Part shown: positions 21,800 through 34,099 of the stretch, one piece after another
How the letters are laid out: each line of letters opens with the position of its first letter
Position numbering within the stretch: position 1 is the stretch's first letter
Assembly (NCBI GenBank): GCA_030549775.1
Contig: CM060173.1
Span: 42,252,110 to 42,316,109, forward strand
DNA from: Tamarix chinensis
Taxonomy: Eukaryota; Streptophyta; Magnoliopsida; Caryophyllales; Tamaricaceae
DNA: 64,000 nt
Direction of reading: 5' to 3'
Notes under the pieces: generated by a model
The model's input: only the letters and a program-made list of their open reading frames with translations
What the model was told of the DNA's origin: nothing
The model's database searches: none
Position numbers and translations under genes: made by a program

Positions 21800-23150
21800 A
21801 TCTCACGCCTCCCTACTAGTGATTATTGGTTTGGTACCTAAAATGAGAACACTTAACTTAGCTAATTTAGTCCTTTTATACCCTTTTTCTTTTTTTTTTC
21901 TTTTTCCTATTTTCTTAACCATATAAAAATGATAATAAGGATAATTGTAATAATAATAATTAATAAGGTAAAAGCTTGAAATAAGTAAGGAGGGGGAATA
22001 AATGTGACTAGAAGAGACAAGGAAAGGTGAGAGTGGCATGGCAGTGGCAGTGATGTGAGGAGAGGGCTTTTTGGGGTTGGAAGAAGGAGTGGGGTAGGGT
22101 TTCTTGGGGTAGAGGAGGTGCTCGCACGGGTGGCTAGTGGAAGAGGTGGGGGTTTTACGACGATGGTAGCAGTGGTGCACCCAAGAGGAAGGGAGGTGGA
22201 GGGAAAGAAATAAAGGAGAAGAAGGATGGTGGAGAATGCCTATGATAAAGGGAAACATACTTGTGTAAGAAGGGAGGGTAGGGAGGAAGGAATGGTTTAT
22301 GGTGGTAGTGGCGATGGCGCAAGGTGAGGCTGGTGGTGCAAAGAGAAACTTGAGCTACCTTTTTCACGCTTGGGGAGAGGAAAGGAAAGGAAATGAGGAG
22401 GGAGTGAGGGGATCAATGGGTATAGGGAGGTGCAGGGAAGGGGAAGGAGTGGAGCCGTGGCGGAGACATGGCTTAGTGGTAGCAATGGTGGAATCTAAGG
22501 TAAGGTGGGAGAAAGGATGGCAAATGTCTTAGGGTAGGAAAGAGAGGAGAAGGAGAGTGTGGGGGTTTATAGGAAATTGAGGGAGATGAAGACAAAGAAT
22601 GGAAGAGGACAAGGGGTAGGTAGATGGTAGCTGATGGTGGAAGGGGAGCTATATAGGCAAGTGTAGAGGGATAATTTATAGGAGACAAGGTGTAGGGTTA
22701 GGGAAAAAGAGGGATTATAGGGGGACCATGCAAGGGCATGCCAGATTACATGCCCTACATGCCAAAAAAGGAAGGGGGAGGGTGAGTGGTTTAGAGGCTG
22801 CAAAAATAGTAGTGAGGAGGACAGAGTTGCAGGTGTGAGGTTGAGGATGGGGTAGAAAGGGGAGAGGAGGAAAAAGAGATGGAGAGAAAAGGGAAATAGG
22901 ATGGGTATGTGTCGTTGGGTCGTCATCTAGGAGGAAAGAAGTGAAAAAAAGAAGAAGATAGCCCTCAACTAGTCAGGGAAGGAGAGGAAGAGAGGGGGCT
23001 TGTATCACTAGGCTTATTGGGTCATAGCCCAAACAGTGGGGAAGGGAGGAGATGGGAAAGAAAGAAGGAAAGAAAAGAAAAGAGAGGGAAAAGAAAAATA
23101 AAATGGAGGGAAAAAAAAGAGAGATGGTAGGTTGTTTTAGGTTTTTAAAA
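21800..23150 (-). promoter_or_regulatory. Polypurine/polypyrimidine promoter block of B2
   Basis: The + strand is strongly G/A-rich, so the minus strand is C/T-rich, as in the region around TATAAATA of B0, B3 and B3'. TATATAG at 22650-22656 (minus CTATATAG) is the best TATA candidate. Open frames in this block are proline- and serine-rich and follow from base composition only. Confidence 0.5.
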
Positions 23151-23489
23151 ACTTATGGGTAACAAAGAAAATAATTTAAATAATTTAAATTAATTTAAAA
23201 ATTATCAAAATTTATCTATAATTCATTTTATGTTAGATACTAAAATAGCTTCCAAATAATAATTTTTTATGTCATTTTTGTTATCATAACTGGTGATGCA
23301 AAAACATTCAAAGATTTTAAAGATTAACTTATAAATCACAATAGAAGGAGGCAAGGGTGAAATTTGAAGATAATTATTTACTCTAAGATATGAATATCAT
23401 TGGAAAACTTATTAAATCAGGAGACTAATGCATCTTTCGGAACTCAAATCTAAGTTTTCTACACAAAGTTCTGACTATTTTATCATATG

Positions 23490-24230
23490 TGTGTCAAGCT
23501 AAATTTTTACACGCGAATGTATAAAGTTTCGTAATTAGTATTATGGATAATATTATCTTTTCATATTTATTATCTAGGTTTTTATAAACTTATTTAATAA
23601 TTATATTATAATATTAGTTAGTTAATTTATTTCCTTAATCATTAAGAAATTAGATAGGTTTTATCTTTTATCTTATGATGTATTTTATCTTTTTAAGATT
23701 TTTTTAGGATTTAATTATTATTATTCATGTGAATAGTATTATGAATAGTGATTTAATTAGTGTTTATATTATTTAAATTTAGTTTATCTTATTATTAAGC
23801 AGGTGGATATTATCCTATAAATATCCCATGAAAAATCAATATATGAGGAGGATAGTTGCATTGAGTTATTAAATTAAGTTTTCTCTCATTGAAACCCTGT
23901 GTGAGTTTCTTTTTCCTATGTTTACATTATCTATATGAGTCATAAAATAGATTTTTCTCTTAGTTATCTTATTTATGTGAGCGATATTTTAGAAACCCTC
24001 TATACCTTTCCTATGTAGGATTGTATGAAGTTATCTAGTGAAGTTTACTATGTGTTTCTTCATTAGAGATCCTTTGAGAGTTATCTGTATGAGGCTTTCA
24101 AATCTAGTTAGAAGATTTACTTTGTGTGATCCTTCATCCATATCCTTAGGTTAGAATTTATCATTCTTTCATCATTGTAAAATTACATAAAATAGGAAAT
24201 TTTAAAAACCATTCATTCCATTATGCATCA
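23490..24230 (+). mobile_element. Possible small LTR inserted in B2
   Basis: This stretch does not fit the early part of other B LTRs. It has a CCTATAAATATCCC promoter-like site (about 23815) and, 60 bp on, GAGTTATTAAATTAAG and a TTTCTCTC stretch typical of the transcribed end of plant Copia LTRs. I could not find exact ends or a target duplication. Confidence 0.3.
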
Positions 24231-25259
24231 ATTTGTATTATTATTTTTATTATAAGATGTACATATATTTTATATTTACTCAATAACTCATTATTTTATC
24301 CTCTATTTCTATAAAATTTGAGGTATTACACTTCATCTCTCATATCTCTCCATTATTGAAGCTCAATTTTTTTTTATTAAAGATAATTATTCACCTCTTT
24401 TTCCTCTTTAATTCTATATGCTTTGATTTAGTTTTTATGTTTTGATTGTGTTAATCATTTCATGGGTTTTTCTAGGTTTTTAAGTTAGATGGAAGAGTTG
24501 ATTTGGTCCTTTAATCTTTCTTTCTTTTGATAATTAACTACTTAAGCTTTTAGTAAGTCATTTTCACTTCATACTAGTAGGTTTGATTTGGTGAAATTAA
24601 TGGTTGTATGCCAAGATTTGTTGATATGGATTTTTCTGCAAATTTGGGGATTTTAGATACCTTTAATGTTTTGTTAAATTGATGGCACCATGTTTTCTTA
24701 GGTAGATTAATTTTTATATATAACATGTTATATTTAGATGATCCTAACCATGGCCTTATTTTTAAATTAAGGCTAGATTGATTTAGGGGTTTTTTTATCC
24801 TCTGAGTTTTTTATGAAATTCATAATACCATGTTATTGGTTGTAATTTATAGATGATTTTTCATATGTATGGTTCTTTGAATTAAGTATGTTTTGCCGTT
24901 CAAAAAATTTGTTGAAAATAATGAAGTTTTAGGTGTTCTTGATGTTCTTGAGGATTGTGATGACATTGTGGATGTTGATGAAATAAATTATACCATGATA
25001 ATCTTGGTAATAAATAGATAAAATTTGATATATAACATGTTAGCAAAAACACATAGTTAGTGGTTTTTAAGTTTAATCAAAATTTTAGAACGTTCTTCAC
25101 GACATTCAAAGTGTTATTGGCTTGACACCCTAATTACCTTATATCAAGTTTAATTTATCATTTATTGTGTTTTTAAAGAGAACAAACGAAAATATAACAA
25201 AATAATCCTAAAAGGCTTTAGTTGATTTGTAGAGTCAACTCTTAATCCCAAAATTTGAT

Positions 25260-28200
25260 TGTAACACCCCATATTTTTGTAAGATTTATTAAATGGAAAG
25301 TTATGGTGTTTAATAAAGTTTGATAATTTTTGAACTTGAATTGGAACTATAACTGGATTTGGGGTAAAGATGGATTTGAATAAAGTTTTATAAATTGAAT
25401 AAAGTAAGTTTTTCAAGTGGATCGATCAACTGGTTTGTCATTTCAGCTAATGGGTTTTATTCGAGTGAACCAATAGACTGGTTTGAGGAACCACTTGATT
25501 GGTTGGTAGAATAATCGAATGGTAGGACAAATTGATTGACTTGTTTGTCGAGCAAAGTACTTTTTCAAAGCTCAATTATTTGAAGAAATTTCTTATAACA
25601 AAATGGAACTTTGATAATCCAACTCCAAACTATTATAGATGGATTCTTACCCTTTTTTTTAATCATGTATTCAGCTTTAGTTTCTAACTCAAACATATTC
25701 AAGGGATCAATTTTGACAACTGTGGGAGAGGATGACCATACTCTTTTCTTCTTCCACCTCTCTCCTCTACACACCTATAAAAGAATCTTTCTATTTATAG
25801 ACTGTCTTTGTTTAGCTGGGAGATTCCTTCCCATGCTAATCTTCTATTGCCCTTCTCGTGTTCAATATTTTCTGGACAAATTCAACCTACATTCTCTAGG
25901 GAATCACCGTTTGAGCTCTGAGATAGAATTACACCTATTTTTGATAAATCCACCCTTTAAACAGTAAAATTAGGATTTTTGATCTAATGCATAACCCTAC
26001 TTGTTTCTTAACCAATTTGTTGGCTATAAATAAGCCTTATCATCCCTTCTTTTCACTTTCTTTGAGCCTTCAAAATACCTCGGCCCTCTAGCACTTGTGT
26101 TCTCTCCTCTCCACTTTGAGCTTACATTTGAATTCTTTTCACTTTTTAATCCTTTCTATAGCTCCCTCTTATTTTATCGTTATGCAAGAAAGAGTTTAAT
26201 TTAGGAGGAAGTTGAGTTGTTTTTAGTTGAATCTTCCTCTATTTTTCTCTTTGGTGTAGTAAATTCATTTCCATTTTTAATTCAAGTCTTGATTTTTGAA
26301 AACTATTAAATGATTTCTAAGTTTTAACTTGTTATTTTTAAAGGTTTTGGAAGTTGAGAATCTTCTTGTTTGAGTATTCCTACCTAGTGGAAAATATTGT
26401 TGAGCATCAAGTAAGTCATTCTTACCATGGTAACATGGTTTGAATAAGTGTGTAATGCAATTTATTCTTTATGATGTTAAAATTTATATGTCGGATAGTT
26501 TGACTTCTAATTGATGCATGTTGAATTAATTATTAATCCTAAGAAAAGACATAGTTTTAAAGAATATAGGGTCAAGTTGCTTGAAAGTGAAACATGATTC
26601 AATTTATGAGCTTGTGAAATATGACATGTTTTGGTTTGGATGCGATAAGATTTTAGATTGTGATTCTTATGAAAAATGTTAGTTATATGATGTTTGGGAG
26701 TAGAACAATCGACTGGTCCTTAGAACATTTGACTAATTTTCCCAAACCAATTAATCAATTGGTTTATGGTGACCTTAGTTTCTCTCCACTTAAACCCATC
26801 GATTAGTTTGGCAGAATTGATCAAATGGTCTTAGAATAATCGATTGGTTTGGCCAAACCAATCAACTAGTTTGAGGAAATTCTAGGATTGGCTTAGCCAA
26901 ATCTGTTGATTGGTTAGCCTAAACTAATAAATCGGTTATTCCAAAGCGATCGACCAGTTTGCCCAAAGTGTGTGATTTTGATCCTTTTGACTTGATATTA
27001 TGCCCAATTCTCTAATATTATTCTTTAATGATGAGAATACACTTTTTTTATGGATTGACTAACCTAATGGATGGATTAAATGGATCACAATTCATGCCAT
27101 TCTCAATAAGTGATTGGGAAGGATTTAGTGGAGAAAAAACAAGTATGTTATGACTTCAAAAGGGTAACTAAAACTTGACCACTCTCCTAAAATGGATTAT
27201 CATGATGGATTGATTAATATTGCTTAAACACTAATGGAAATCTAGCCACATGGTAGGAGTGTACAAATGGTTAAGATGGAATGAGTATGTGAATGTGTTA
27301 CTTGGATGTTGTAGGGGCCTTGTGTGATCATAACCTGGGAAAATAACATACTTGTCACTTACAGTGGAAGATGATCGAGTTATGTATGGGTTTAGGTTAT
27401 CCAATCCTTGATTTGCTAGTAGAGGTTAGTTACTTTTAAGTATTTATTGGTGCCCTCAAACTTTTCCTTTGGGCGGGATCCTAGTATATCTCAGTGCCTT
27501 TCCTAATATAGATAATGATGATGTACTAGAAGATATCAATACTAAAGAGTCTGGTCACCTAGGTGGTTTTTGGCTTTAGCTAAACTTTATCTCTAGTGGT
27601 GGTTACTTGGCTTTGATGAAACTTGATGTCCTCTTGTTTAGATAGAACTCCATGGTATATGAGACCATACAGTCGTACATAGTCCATCACTTCATAAGAT
27701 AAGGATGTGTATAAAGTGGAAGATAAAAGGAAAATAACATGAAAGAGAAACAAAGACTTATAAATAAATGGCGTAATAGATTATGTAATTTAGAAAATAT
27801 ATACAATGGAAAATTTTGTGAAGGGATGGAAGAAGCCCTAATAATCATTTGAATAACTTGCTTAGTAAATTGTATATTTTTATCTATGATGTTTGTGTTA
27901 TGTTGATAAGAATGATGAATCCTAAATGATCTAAGGCGTGTATGGTATGAAGTTCTAATGCATTATATAACCATGACAGAACATGCATATCTAATTATTT
28001 TGCATAAGCATGATATATGTTAGTATGATCTCCACATTATGCTAGAACTTTGTATGCTTATGACTCTTGTTGAAGAGGTAACTTATCTTACTCCATATGA
28101 ATTGTATGAGTGTGCCCATTTGTTTAGTAACCTACTATTTCCCTCGACCAGATGACCATATACATGTTTTTTGGGGATGGTCGATAGTGGGAATACCTCA

Positions 28201-28599
28201 TTTTGGACTTGGGGCTTGAGATTGTGAGCATCCAAAGACTAATATTTGATCCTTAATGAAGTAAGGTTGGGGTTATAACCTATCTTTGTTTTATATCATT
28301 GTAGATCTATACATCAAATTAACCTCCTTTCATGTATTTTAATATTTCTAGGACCATAGAGGTCATTATTGCAAATGTTTTCTTTAGTATATATATATAA
28401 TGTTTATTGCAAACTCTATTTTTTATGTTTATTGGCTTAGTTTTACAACCTTGTATTTAACAAGGAACAGGCGGCTAATGCCTATCTTAAATTAGGTGTG
28501 GCAGTATCACCCCGTTTTTGCTAGGTGTGTTTAGTATTTTTCTGCTTCCGTGATATTTTAAAACAAAATTTTTCAATGGTAAAAAATAAGGATATTACA
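25260..28599 (+). mobile_element. Solo LTR A2 (family A)
   Basis: Starts TGTAACACCCC, ends GGATATTACA; 3340 bp. Flanks are TTGAT (25255-25259) and TTGAC (28600-28604), one mismatch. C1 sequence continues across it: CTTGACACC-type text and the TATAAATAG region after 28600 match C0 at about 1640-1700. It is colinear with A1 and A3, with TATAAATA at 26025-26032, clusters of the ATCGACTGG motif and the inverted-repeat box near 28079-28112. No coding region. Confidence 0.82.
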
Positions 28600-30120
28600 T
28601 TGACACTTGACCATTTTAACTTTATAAATAGCAAATCTTGATGAATAGTACATCCTAGTGAATAGTAACTATTGGTAAGAAAATATTTTTTTTAGTTTTC
28701 ATTTTTAAGCTTCTTGGTATAAAATAATTTTTTCTAGCCATAAATATCTATATATTTTTTAATTTAACATGGGACATTATATTACCTTAGTTTAACTTAT
28801 TTTATCTTGATTTTTACTAATTTTGTCCTAATAGCAAAAGTAGTTTTAGCATTTTTCCCTAATATAGGGTTATATAAACATGTGAATTGAGTTTCAGATC
28901 ATTAAAATGTGTTATAGTCATTTAATGACTAAACAGATGAATAATTTGATAGGTTAGACTTTAGGGCTTATTGACCAAAGTTTTACTTTTTGATTGTTTT
29001 CTAGACTCTTGGTAAGAGATGCACCATTATTTCTTTCATAAAATTTTGTTATGGCTTCTTAACTCTAATTTTTGACATTTTTTTGTGGCCTATGGCATTT
29101 GTTTTTAGGTTTATTCCTAAACCCTTTTAGAGATCTTTGGATCTAAAGTGATTATCTAGGTCATTAGCTTTCATTATTTGACTAACATTTGATCATATCT
29201 CAAGTTTAATGTTACCTTTACAAAAATATGTGTATTATGTGTTATGTGTGCTCTCTGAACTCTTCCTTTGTTGGAACACATAATGTGTTGTCATTATAAA
29301 ATCATAGTCTTCAACGCTCTCATTTTTCAAGCTCAAAAAATTCTAGGGGTTGTTAGTCGTATAGTAGCTTAGTGTCTCCTCTAGCCTATATGATCATTTA
29401 AACTCTATAGGGGGTATGAATACTTAAGGATGAGGATACCCTTGGAGAGATGTTCTTAGCCATAGTACATTGGTAATGGATTATATGTCTAACCTATGGC
29501 AGCATTGATGGTTCTAGGTTAGGTGGATGTTTGGATTAGTATGCTCATTTGCAATGGAGCTAGTTGCTCATACATTTGGATTTTATGCCTTATTATGTGT
29601 AACCTTTATTTTTTTCATTGTAGTAGGACAATTTCCCATACATGCCTTGGTTTTTATAGCTTATTACTATTTCTTGTGCCTCATCGATTCTAACCATTAG
29701 TTGTAGGATAGAATGTATGGGCTTGTGTTATAGAGTTTGGATTCATACACATATGTCTTATATGATTTCCTTGATTTTTCCTTTTGCTATATGTCCTTAT
29801 GTGAGCTTTTTTTGTAATCATGATAAAGATTTGTATAGCTTTTTCCTAATTTCTATTTGCTTATAAATTCCTTAATGATTCAAATTGTACATTGCGTTTA
29901 CCTTAGGTTGGTTGCTTAAAGATTTCCTCTGTAGTTAAGTGTAAGCATGCATCATATATGCTCCATTCTTAACATTGTTTAATATAAAGAGGAATAGATT
30001 TTCTAGAGTTACCTTAGGGATTTTTTCTCTTTATGTTTATATGATCAATTACAATGCTATCATAATGTTGTATAATGTGATAATGTATATTGTGTGAAGC
30101 ATCCTTATGTGCTATAATTA

Positions 30121-30153
30121 GGCCTTACTCAATACGCTATTCATACTAATACA
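30121..30153 (+). promoter_or_regulatory. Conserved inverted-repeat box, copy in C1
   Basis: GGCCTTACTCAATACGCTAT followed by TCATACTAATACAAC, about 380 bp before the C1 end. Same type as the boxes in A and B LTRs. An acceptor-like TATAGGT follows near 30170. Confidence 0.5.
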
Positions 30154-30529
30154 ACATCATTTAAGTTTGTATAGGTTCTCATGCTTAGATAGGTGGGGTT
30201 GAGAGTGTCAAGTTGCTAGGTGGCTTGTTAAGCAATGCTATTTAAATCCTTACGATAGCATATTCTATTTTATTTTAGTCTTTTAAATCTCTACTAGATA
30301 TTGTTGATTTTATATTTATTTGTAAGTTTTGTTTTAGAAATTAGGTAAGAGATGGTCATATATGGCTCGTGAGATATGAGTTTACTTTTTAGCCTTATGC
30401 TCTATGTATGTTAGGTAATTACTATACCTCTCCTATATTGGATGCAGTGGTAGCACCATACATTTTCTATTTAGATTCTACAAAATACTTGTAAAGAAAA
30501 AATATGGTTATAAAAATAGAGGTGTTATA

Positions 30530-31145
30530 GGTATACTCCTATGGTATAACATATTATGCATAGTTTTTTCCCTAATTTGTTAGCTTGAAGCTGCCCTACG
30601 TGGTTTATTTTTTGCATGTTTTAATATTAAGTATAATTGAATTCACAAAAATGCCTTAGGGCTTTTCTTTCCTTGTTTACGTGTGTTATATACTTCGATG
30701 CATGCAACCCTATGTTATTATACTATGTCCTTGGAAAGTTGTGATATTATTCTATTATAATAATGTGTTTTATGTGAAGCATTTGTGATAGTTACGCCTT
30801 ACTCAGCATGTGTATCATACTAATACCACACTATTTCATTCGTGTGCAGGTTTCTCATATTAGGATTATGTGGGGCTGAGTGTGTTGAATCCTTAGTGGG
30901 CTAGTTAAGTGTTTTGGTTTTGATCCTTGGGATCTCATATTCTATTTCTTTTAGATCTTTTTGAGCTCTATTATATCTTAGTAATCTTGTATTTATTTTC
31001 CATATAAATTTTGTAAGTTTAGTATCAAAATCGAGTTAGATTACACTCACACCTAACTCTTAGAATATGAATTTACTTTTTAGCCTACTACCCAATATAC
31101 ACTAGTTAATGATTGTATTTCTTTTATGTTGTATGTGGTTGTCTA
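30530..31145 (+). mobile_element. Family C LTR (C0), last piece
   Basis: It continues C0 after C1 and aligns with the last part of C1 (29880-30440), with its own inverted-repeat box at 30793-30826 (CCTTACTCAGCATG...CATACTAATACC) and TGTGCAGGT at about 30843-30851. It stops about 100 bp short of the expected LTR end and runs straight into gag-like coding sequence. The LTR end, PBS and start of gag are therefore missing. Confidence 0.6.
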
Positions 31146-31150
31146 TTGGA

Positions 31151-31910
31151 TAACAAGGTCAACATAGTAGTGTATTACTTGAGGGGTCAAGTAGACATAT
31201 GGTGGAGGAGAGTCTAGCGTAGAGGTGGAGAGCATACCTCTTGGGAATCTTTCATTTAGGCACTTCGAGGTTGATTTTACCCAACCAATTTTTGTATGAG
31301 GAAGTACAATGAGTTTTTGGTTCCTTAGGAGAGCATGTCAATAGAGGAGTACTATATGAGATTCATGGACTCAGTCTAGTTGGCTCCTAAAGTGGAGGCA
31401 AAAGAGGTGATAAAAGTTCATTGTTTCAAGATTAGCCTAGAGATTAGGTATCATGAGTTGTTGGTAGGAGTTTCCCCATCAGACATGGTTGGAATGTATA
31501 AGAAAGCTCATGAAGCTTCACAGGTCATCTAGGCTAGGAGTACCTAATTGGTGGGAAGAGAAATTTTTAGGATCGTTAGTGCCTTGAAGAGAGAAAAAAG
31601 GATTACTCTAGAAGTAACATACCACTTAGGTATGGTAGGAGTATGGAATTAGCACTCTAATCAAGAGGACAGTCTACCGGATGTTTTAAAGAGAGGCACT
31701 ACCGTTACAAGTGTTGCGGAGCAAATCATCTAAGGCTGGATTATGTGGGCAACAAGGTTACTTATCATGGTTGTGGTATAATGGGACACATGATTTATGA
31801 GTTTTGTGTTGGAGGTGACAATGTTCAGAGGAATCTTTCTTTTCTCAAACCATCAGATCTATTCAACACCTCCAACCATATACTCAAAGAGTTCCTCCAT
31901 CACTAGTTAG
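31151..31910 (+). pseudogene. Gag remnant of a Ty3/gypsy chromovirus
   Basis: Gag forms the inner coat of the retrotransposon particle and binds its RNA. Translation with broken frames gives YYLRGQVDIWWRR, then a YNEFLVP...SMSIEEYYMRF segment typical of the gag domain of Tekay/Del elements. Near 31690-31815 there are two worn zinc knuckles (KCCGANHLRLDY; HGCGIMGHMIYEFC), several ligands lost. Stop codons and frameshifts prevent translation. The N-terminal part is absent because the sequence joins a truncated LTR at about 31145. Confidence 0.75.
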
Positions 31911-32181
31911 TGTTGTCAATCGTACCAGTAAGATGAGGGGTCAAAAGCCTCGCTTTTTCCAAAAATATTATGGGCCAAGCAATGGTGTACAAGTTCCTTT
32001 GGGTGAGCACCTAAACATGATTAGCTAATCTAAGGCTGAGCATTAGGGCAATGGCATGGCCAATACACATACTTTTCTACCTCTTTAGCATGTGTGCTAT
32101 TTCACTCTAGCGCATAGCTTCATTTATATCATTTGCATTTGTAACTAGAGCTTCTTTATCTCTTGCCTGTAGTATTTTTTT

Positions 32182-32460
32182 TTGTTATCTTTAAGGAATA
32201 GGATTGTGTTCCCTTGGTTTTATAGAGGGATAGCCTTAGTAGCTGGTGGAGTGGAATTCCCCTTAGATCTCATAGAACTAGAGTTGCATGATTTTCATGT
32301 GATCATTGGCATGGACATGTTAGGGAAGTATCAAACATTGATAGATTGTGCACAGGAGAGTGTGGCTTTTCAAAGACCAAAGGGGATCAAAGTCTCCTAT
32401 TGGAAGTGTGAACCTAATCCCCTTGTTATGTCACCAATTTTATTAAGTACCCTTGTTTAA
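32182..32460 (+). pseudogene. Protease remnant (Ty3/gypsy)
   Basis: The aspartic protease cuts the Gag-Pol polyprotein. The frame of 92 codons contains FPLDLIELELHDFHVIIGMD and GKYQTLIDCAQESVAF, matching the C-terminal half of the plant gypsy protease (family pattern HDFDVILGMDWL...IDC). The N-terminal catalytic DTG-type loop is not seen in a sensible frame. It lies between the zinc knuckles and RT, the normal order in the clade. Confidence 0.8.
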
Positions 32461-32629
32461 AAGCAGTATCTACATTTCATGTGCAATGTTTGAGAAACTG
32501 AGGTTGATCAGATACCACTAGAGCAAATCTTGGTAATTTAAGAGCATCCCAATGTGTTTCCCAACAAGATTTTAGGCTTGTTGCTTGTTTGAGATATTAG
32601 TTTTAGCATTGACTTATTTTAAGGGATAG

Positions 32630-33395
32630 AGCCAGTACCTAAAGCACCGTACCGTATGGTACTTTCAAAGATGAATGAGATTGAGGATCAAATAGAAGAG
32701 TTATTGTGAACCCTATGGAGTATAATTTTATTTGTTAAGAAGAAGGATGTAAGATTAAGGTTGTGCATCAACTACCAAGGATTAAATCATGTTATGGTGA
32801 AGAACTTTTATCCATTGCCTCAAATAAATGAACTTTTTGACCATCTCAGAGGAGCGATAGTTTTCCGTAAGATTGATCTTCATTTAGATGACCACAAGTT
32901 GAGAGTTGTGGACCATGATATTCTAATTATGACATTTCAGACTAAACAGGGCCATTACAAGTTCACAGTAATGCCCTTCGAACTCTAATTCACCAGTAAC
33001 ATTCATGTCTCTCATGAATAAGATTTTTTGATGTGGATCAACTCATCATGGTGTTCTTCGATGGAATCTTCATCCACTCTAGTAGTCGAGAGGATAATCC
33101 ATAGAATCGGAGATAGATATTGACATTCTTAAAACCACACAAGTTATATGCTAAACTTTCAAAGTGTGAGTTTTGGCTAGATCAAGTGGCTTTCCTTGGA
33201 CATGTAATTTTGGGGGATGGTTTCTTAGTGGATCCTTTTAAAGTTAAGGCAATTTTCGAGTGGCCAGTGCTAATATCTATTAAGGAGGTGCGCAAAGTTA
33301 TGGGATTTGCTGATTACTACTGTAGATTTATCATGAACTTCTCCAAGGTAGCTTGTTTGTTGACCAATTTGTTGAAGAAACCTACAAGTTTCTAA
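32630..33395 (+). pseudogene. Reverse transcriptase remnant (Ty3/gypsy, Tekay/Del type)
   Basis: RT copies the element RNA into DNA. The pieces read KAPYRMVLSKMNEIEDQIEE, then LCINYQGLNHVMVKNFYPLP, then FTVMPFEL. These equal the family motifs APYRM, CIDYRxLNxVT, YPLPxIDxLFDxLxGA and RMPFGL. The catalytic F(V/I)DD reads FFDG at 33054-33065, so the second aspartate is lost. The thumb region follows at 33120-33395 (FLGHVILGDGFLVDPFKV, then VMGFADYYCRFI). Several stops lie between pieces, for example directly after EEL near 32706. It is not functional. Confidence 0.9.
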
Positions 33396-33463
33396 TGATA
33401 TGAGAAGTATGGGAAGGCCTTGAATTGAAGAGGAATTTGACCTCAGCTCCAATGATCACATAA

Positions 33464-33830
33464 TTGAGTGGATTAAATGGTTTTGAGGTGTATAGCGACG
33501 CTTCTAAATATGGATTGGGTTGCGTGGTGATGCAACATGGAAGAGTAGTAGCTTATGATTTCCAAAAATTGAAGCTGCATGGGAAAAACTATCCAATGCA
33601 TGATTTAGATCTTCTTGTAGTGGTGTGCTCTTTGAATATTTGGAGGCATTATCTCTATGGTATTCAGTGCAAGTTCTACATCGATCATAAGATCCTCAAG
33701 TACATTTTCACGCAATGGGATTTGAGTTTGAGACATCATTGATGATTGGAATTAGTTAAAAATATGACCTAGAGTTTACCTACAATGAGGGTAAGGTTAA
33801 TGTTGTAGCATATGCTCTCAGCTAGAAGAC
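33464..33830 (+). pseudogene. RNase H remnant
   Basis: RNase H removes the RNA strand during reverse transcription. EVYSDASKYGLGCVVMQHGR and NYPMHDLDLLVVVCSLNIWR match the plant gypsy RNase H, with the first catalytic aspartate (SDAS) and the acidic HDLDL position in place. HYLYGIQCKFYIDHKILKYI keeps the DHKxL motif. The frame ends at 33742; the next stretch resembles the LxDYDxxIxYHPGKANVVADALSR linker but with stops. A minus-strand frame at 33818-34282 overlaps this and is a shadow. Confidence 0.88.
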
Positions 33831-34099
33831 ATCATTCCTTGAGTACGATTATGTTTTCTGATAATTTGTGACAAGAGCTTAGAGAGATGGAGATCAAATT
33901 GATCCCTGCTAATAGTTTGGAAGCAAGGATGAATGCATTCACCATTGTACCTTCTATCTTTGATGAGATTTAAGCTAGTCAACCTAGTGATACCAAGCTC
34001 GAGAAGATCAATTGTGATCTTATAGAAGGTATAGATAAGGGATTCCAAATCCATGAGTATGGTAATGTCAGATACCATGGTAGATGGTGTGTACCACTG

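Larger units (their letters stand above)
19432..24330 (-). mobile_element. Solo LTR B2 (family B, minus strand)
   Basis: The + strand starts TGTAACACCCCC and ends GAGGTATTACA, so the LTR reads from right to left. Flanks are CCTCA (19427-19431) and CTTCA (24331-24335), one mismatch. Reading on the minus strand: AT-rich start, pyrimidine-rich block (about 23150 down to 21800) with TATATAG at 22650, donor-like AGGTAAGGAT at about 21763-21772, CCAC...GTGG array (20600-20083), inverted-repeat box (19939-19904) and end. About 4.9 kb; no coding region. A plus-oriented LTR-like piece may sit near 23490-24230. Confidence 0.78.
17954..30529 (+). mobile_element. Solo LTR C1 (family C), containing B2 and A2
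   Basis: Starts TGTAATACCCC at 17954 and ends GGTGTTATA at 30529 (CA changed to TA). The flanks are AGTAT (17949-17953) and GGTAT (30530-30534), a 5-bp duplication with one change. Its own parts are about 17954-19431, 24331-25259 and 28600-30529, near 4.3 kb. It sits inside the older C0 LTR of the same family, whose sequence continues on both sides. No coding region remains. Confidence 0.75.

Noticed and set aside
21803..22926. Minus-strand proline/serine-rich frames up to 151 codons
   Set aside because: They fall in the polypyrimidine promoter block of LTR B2; composition explains the open frames.
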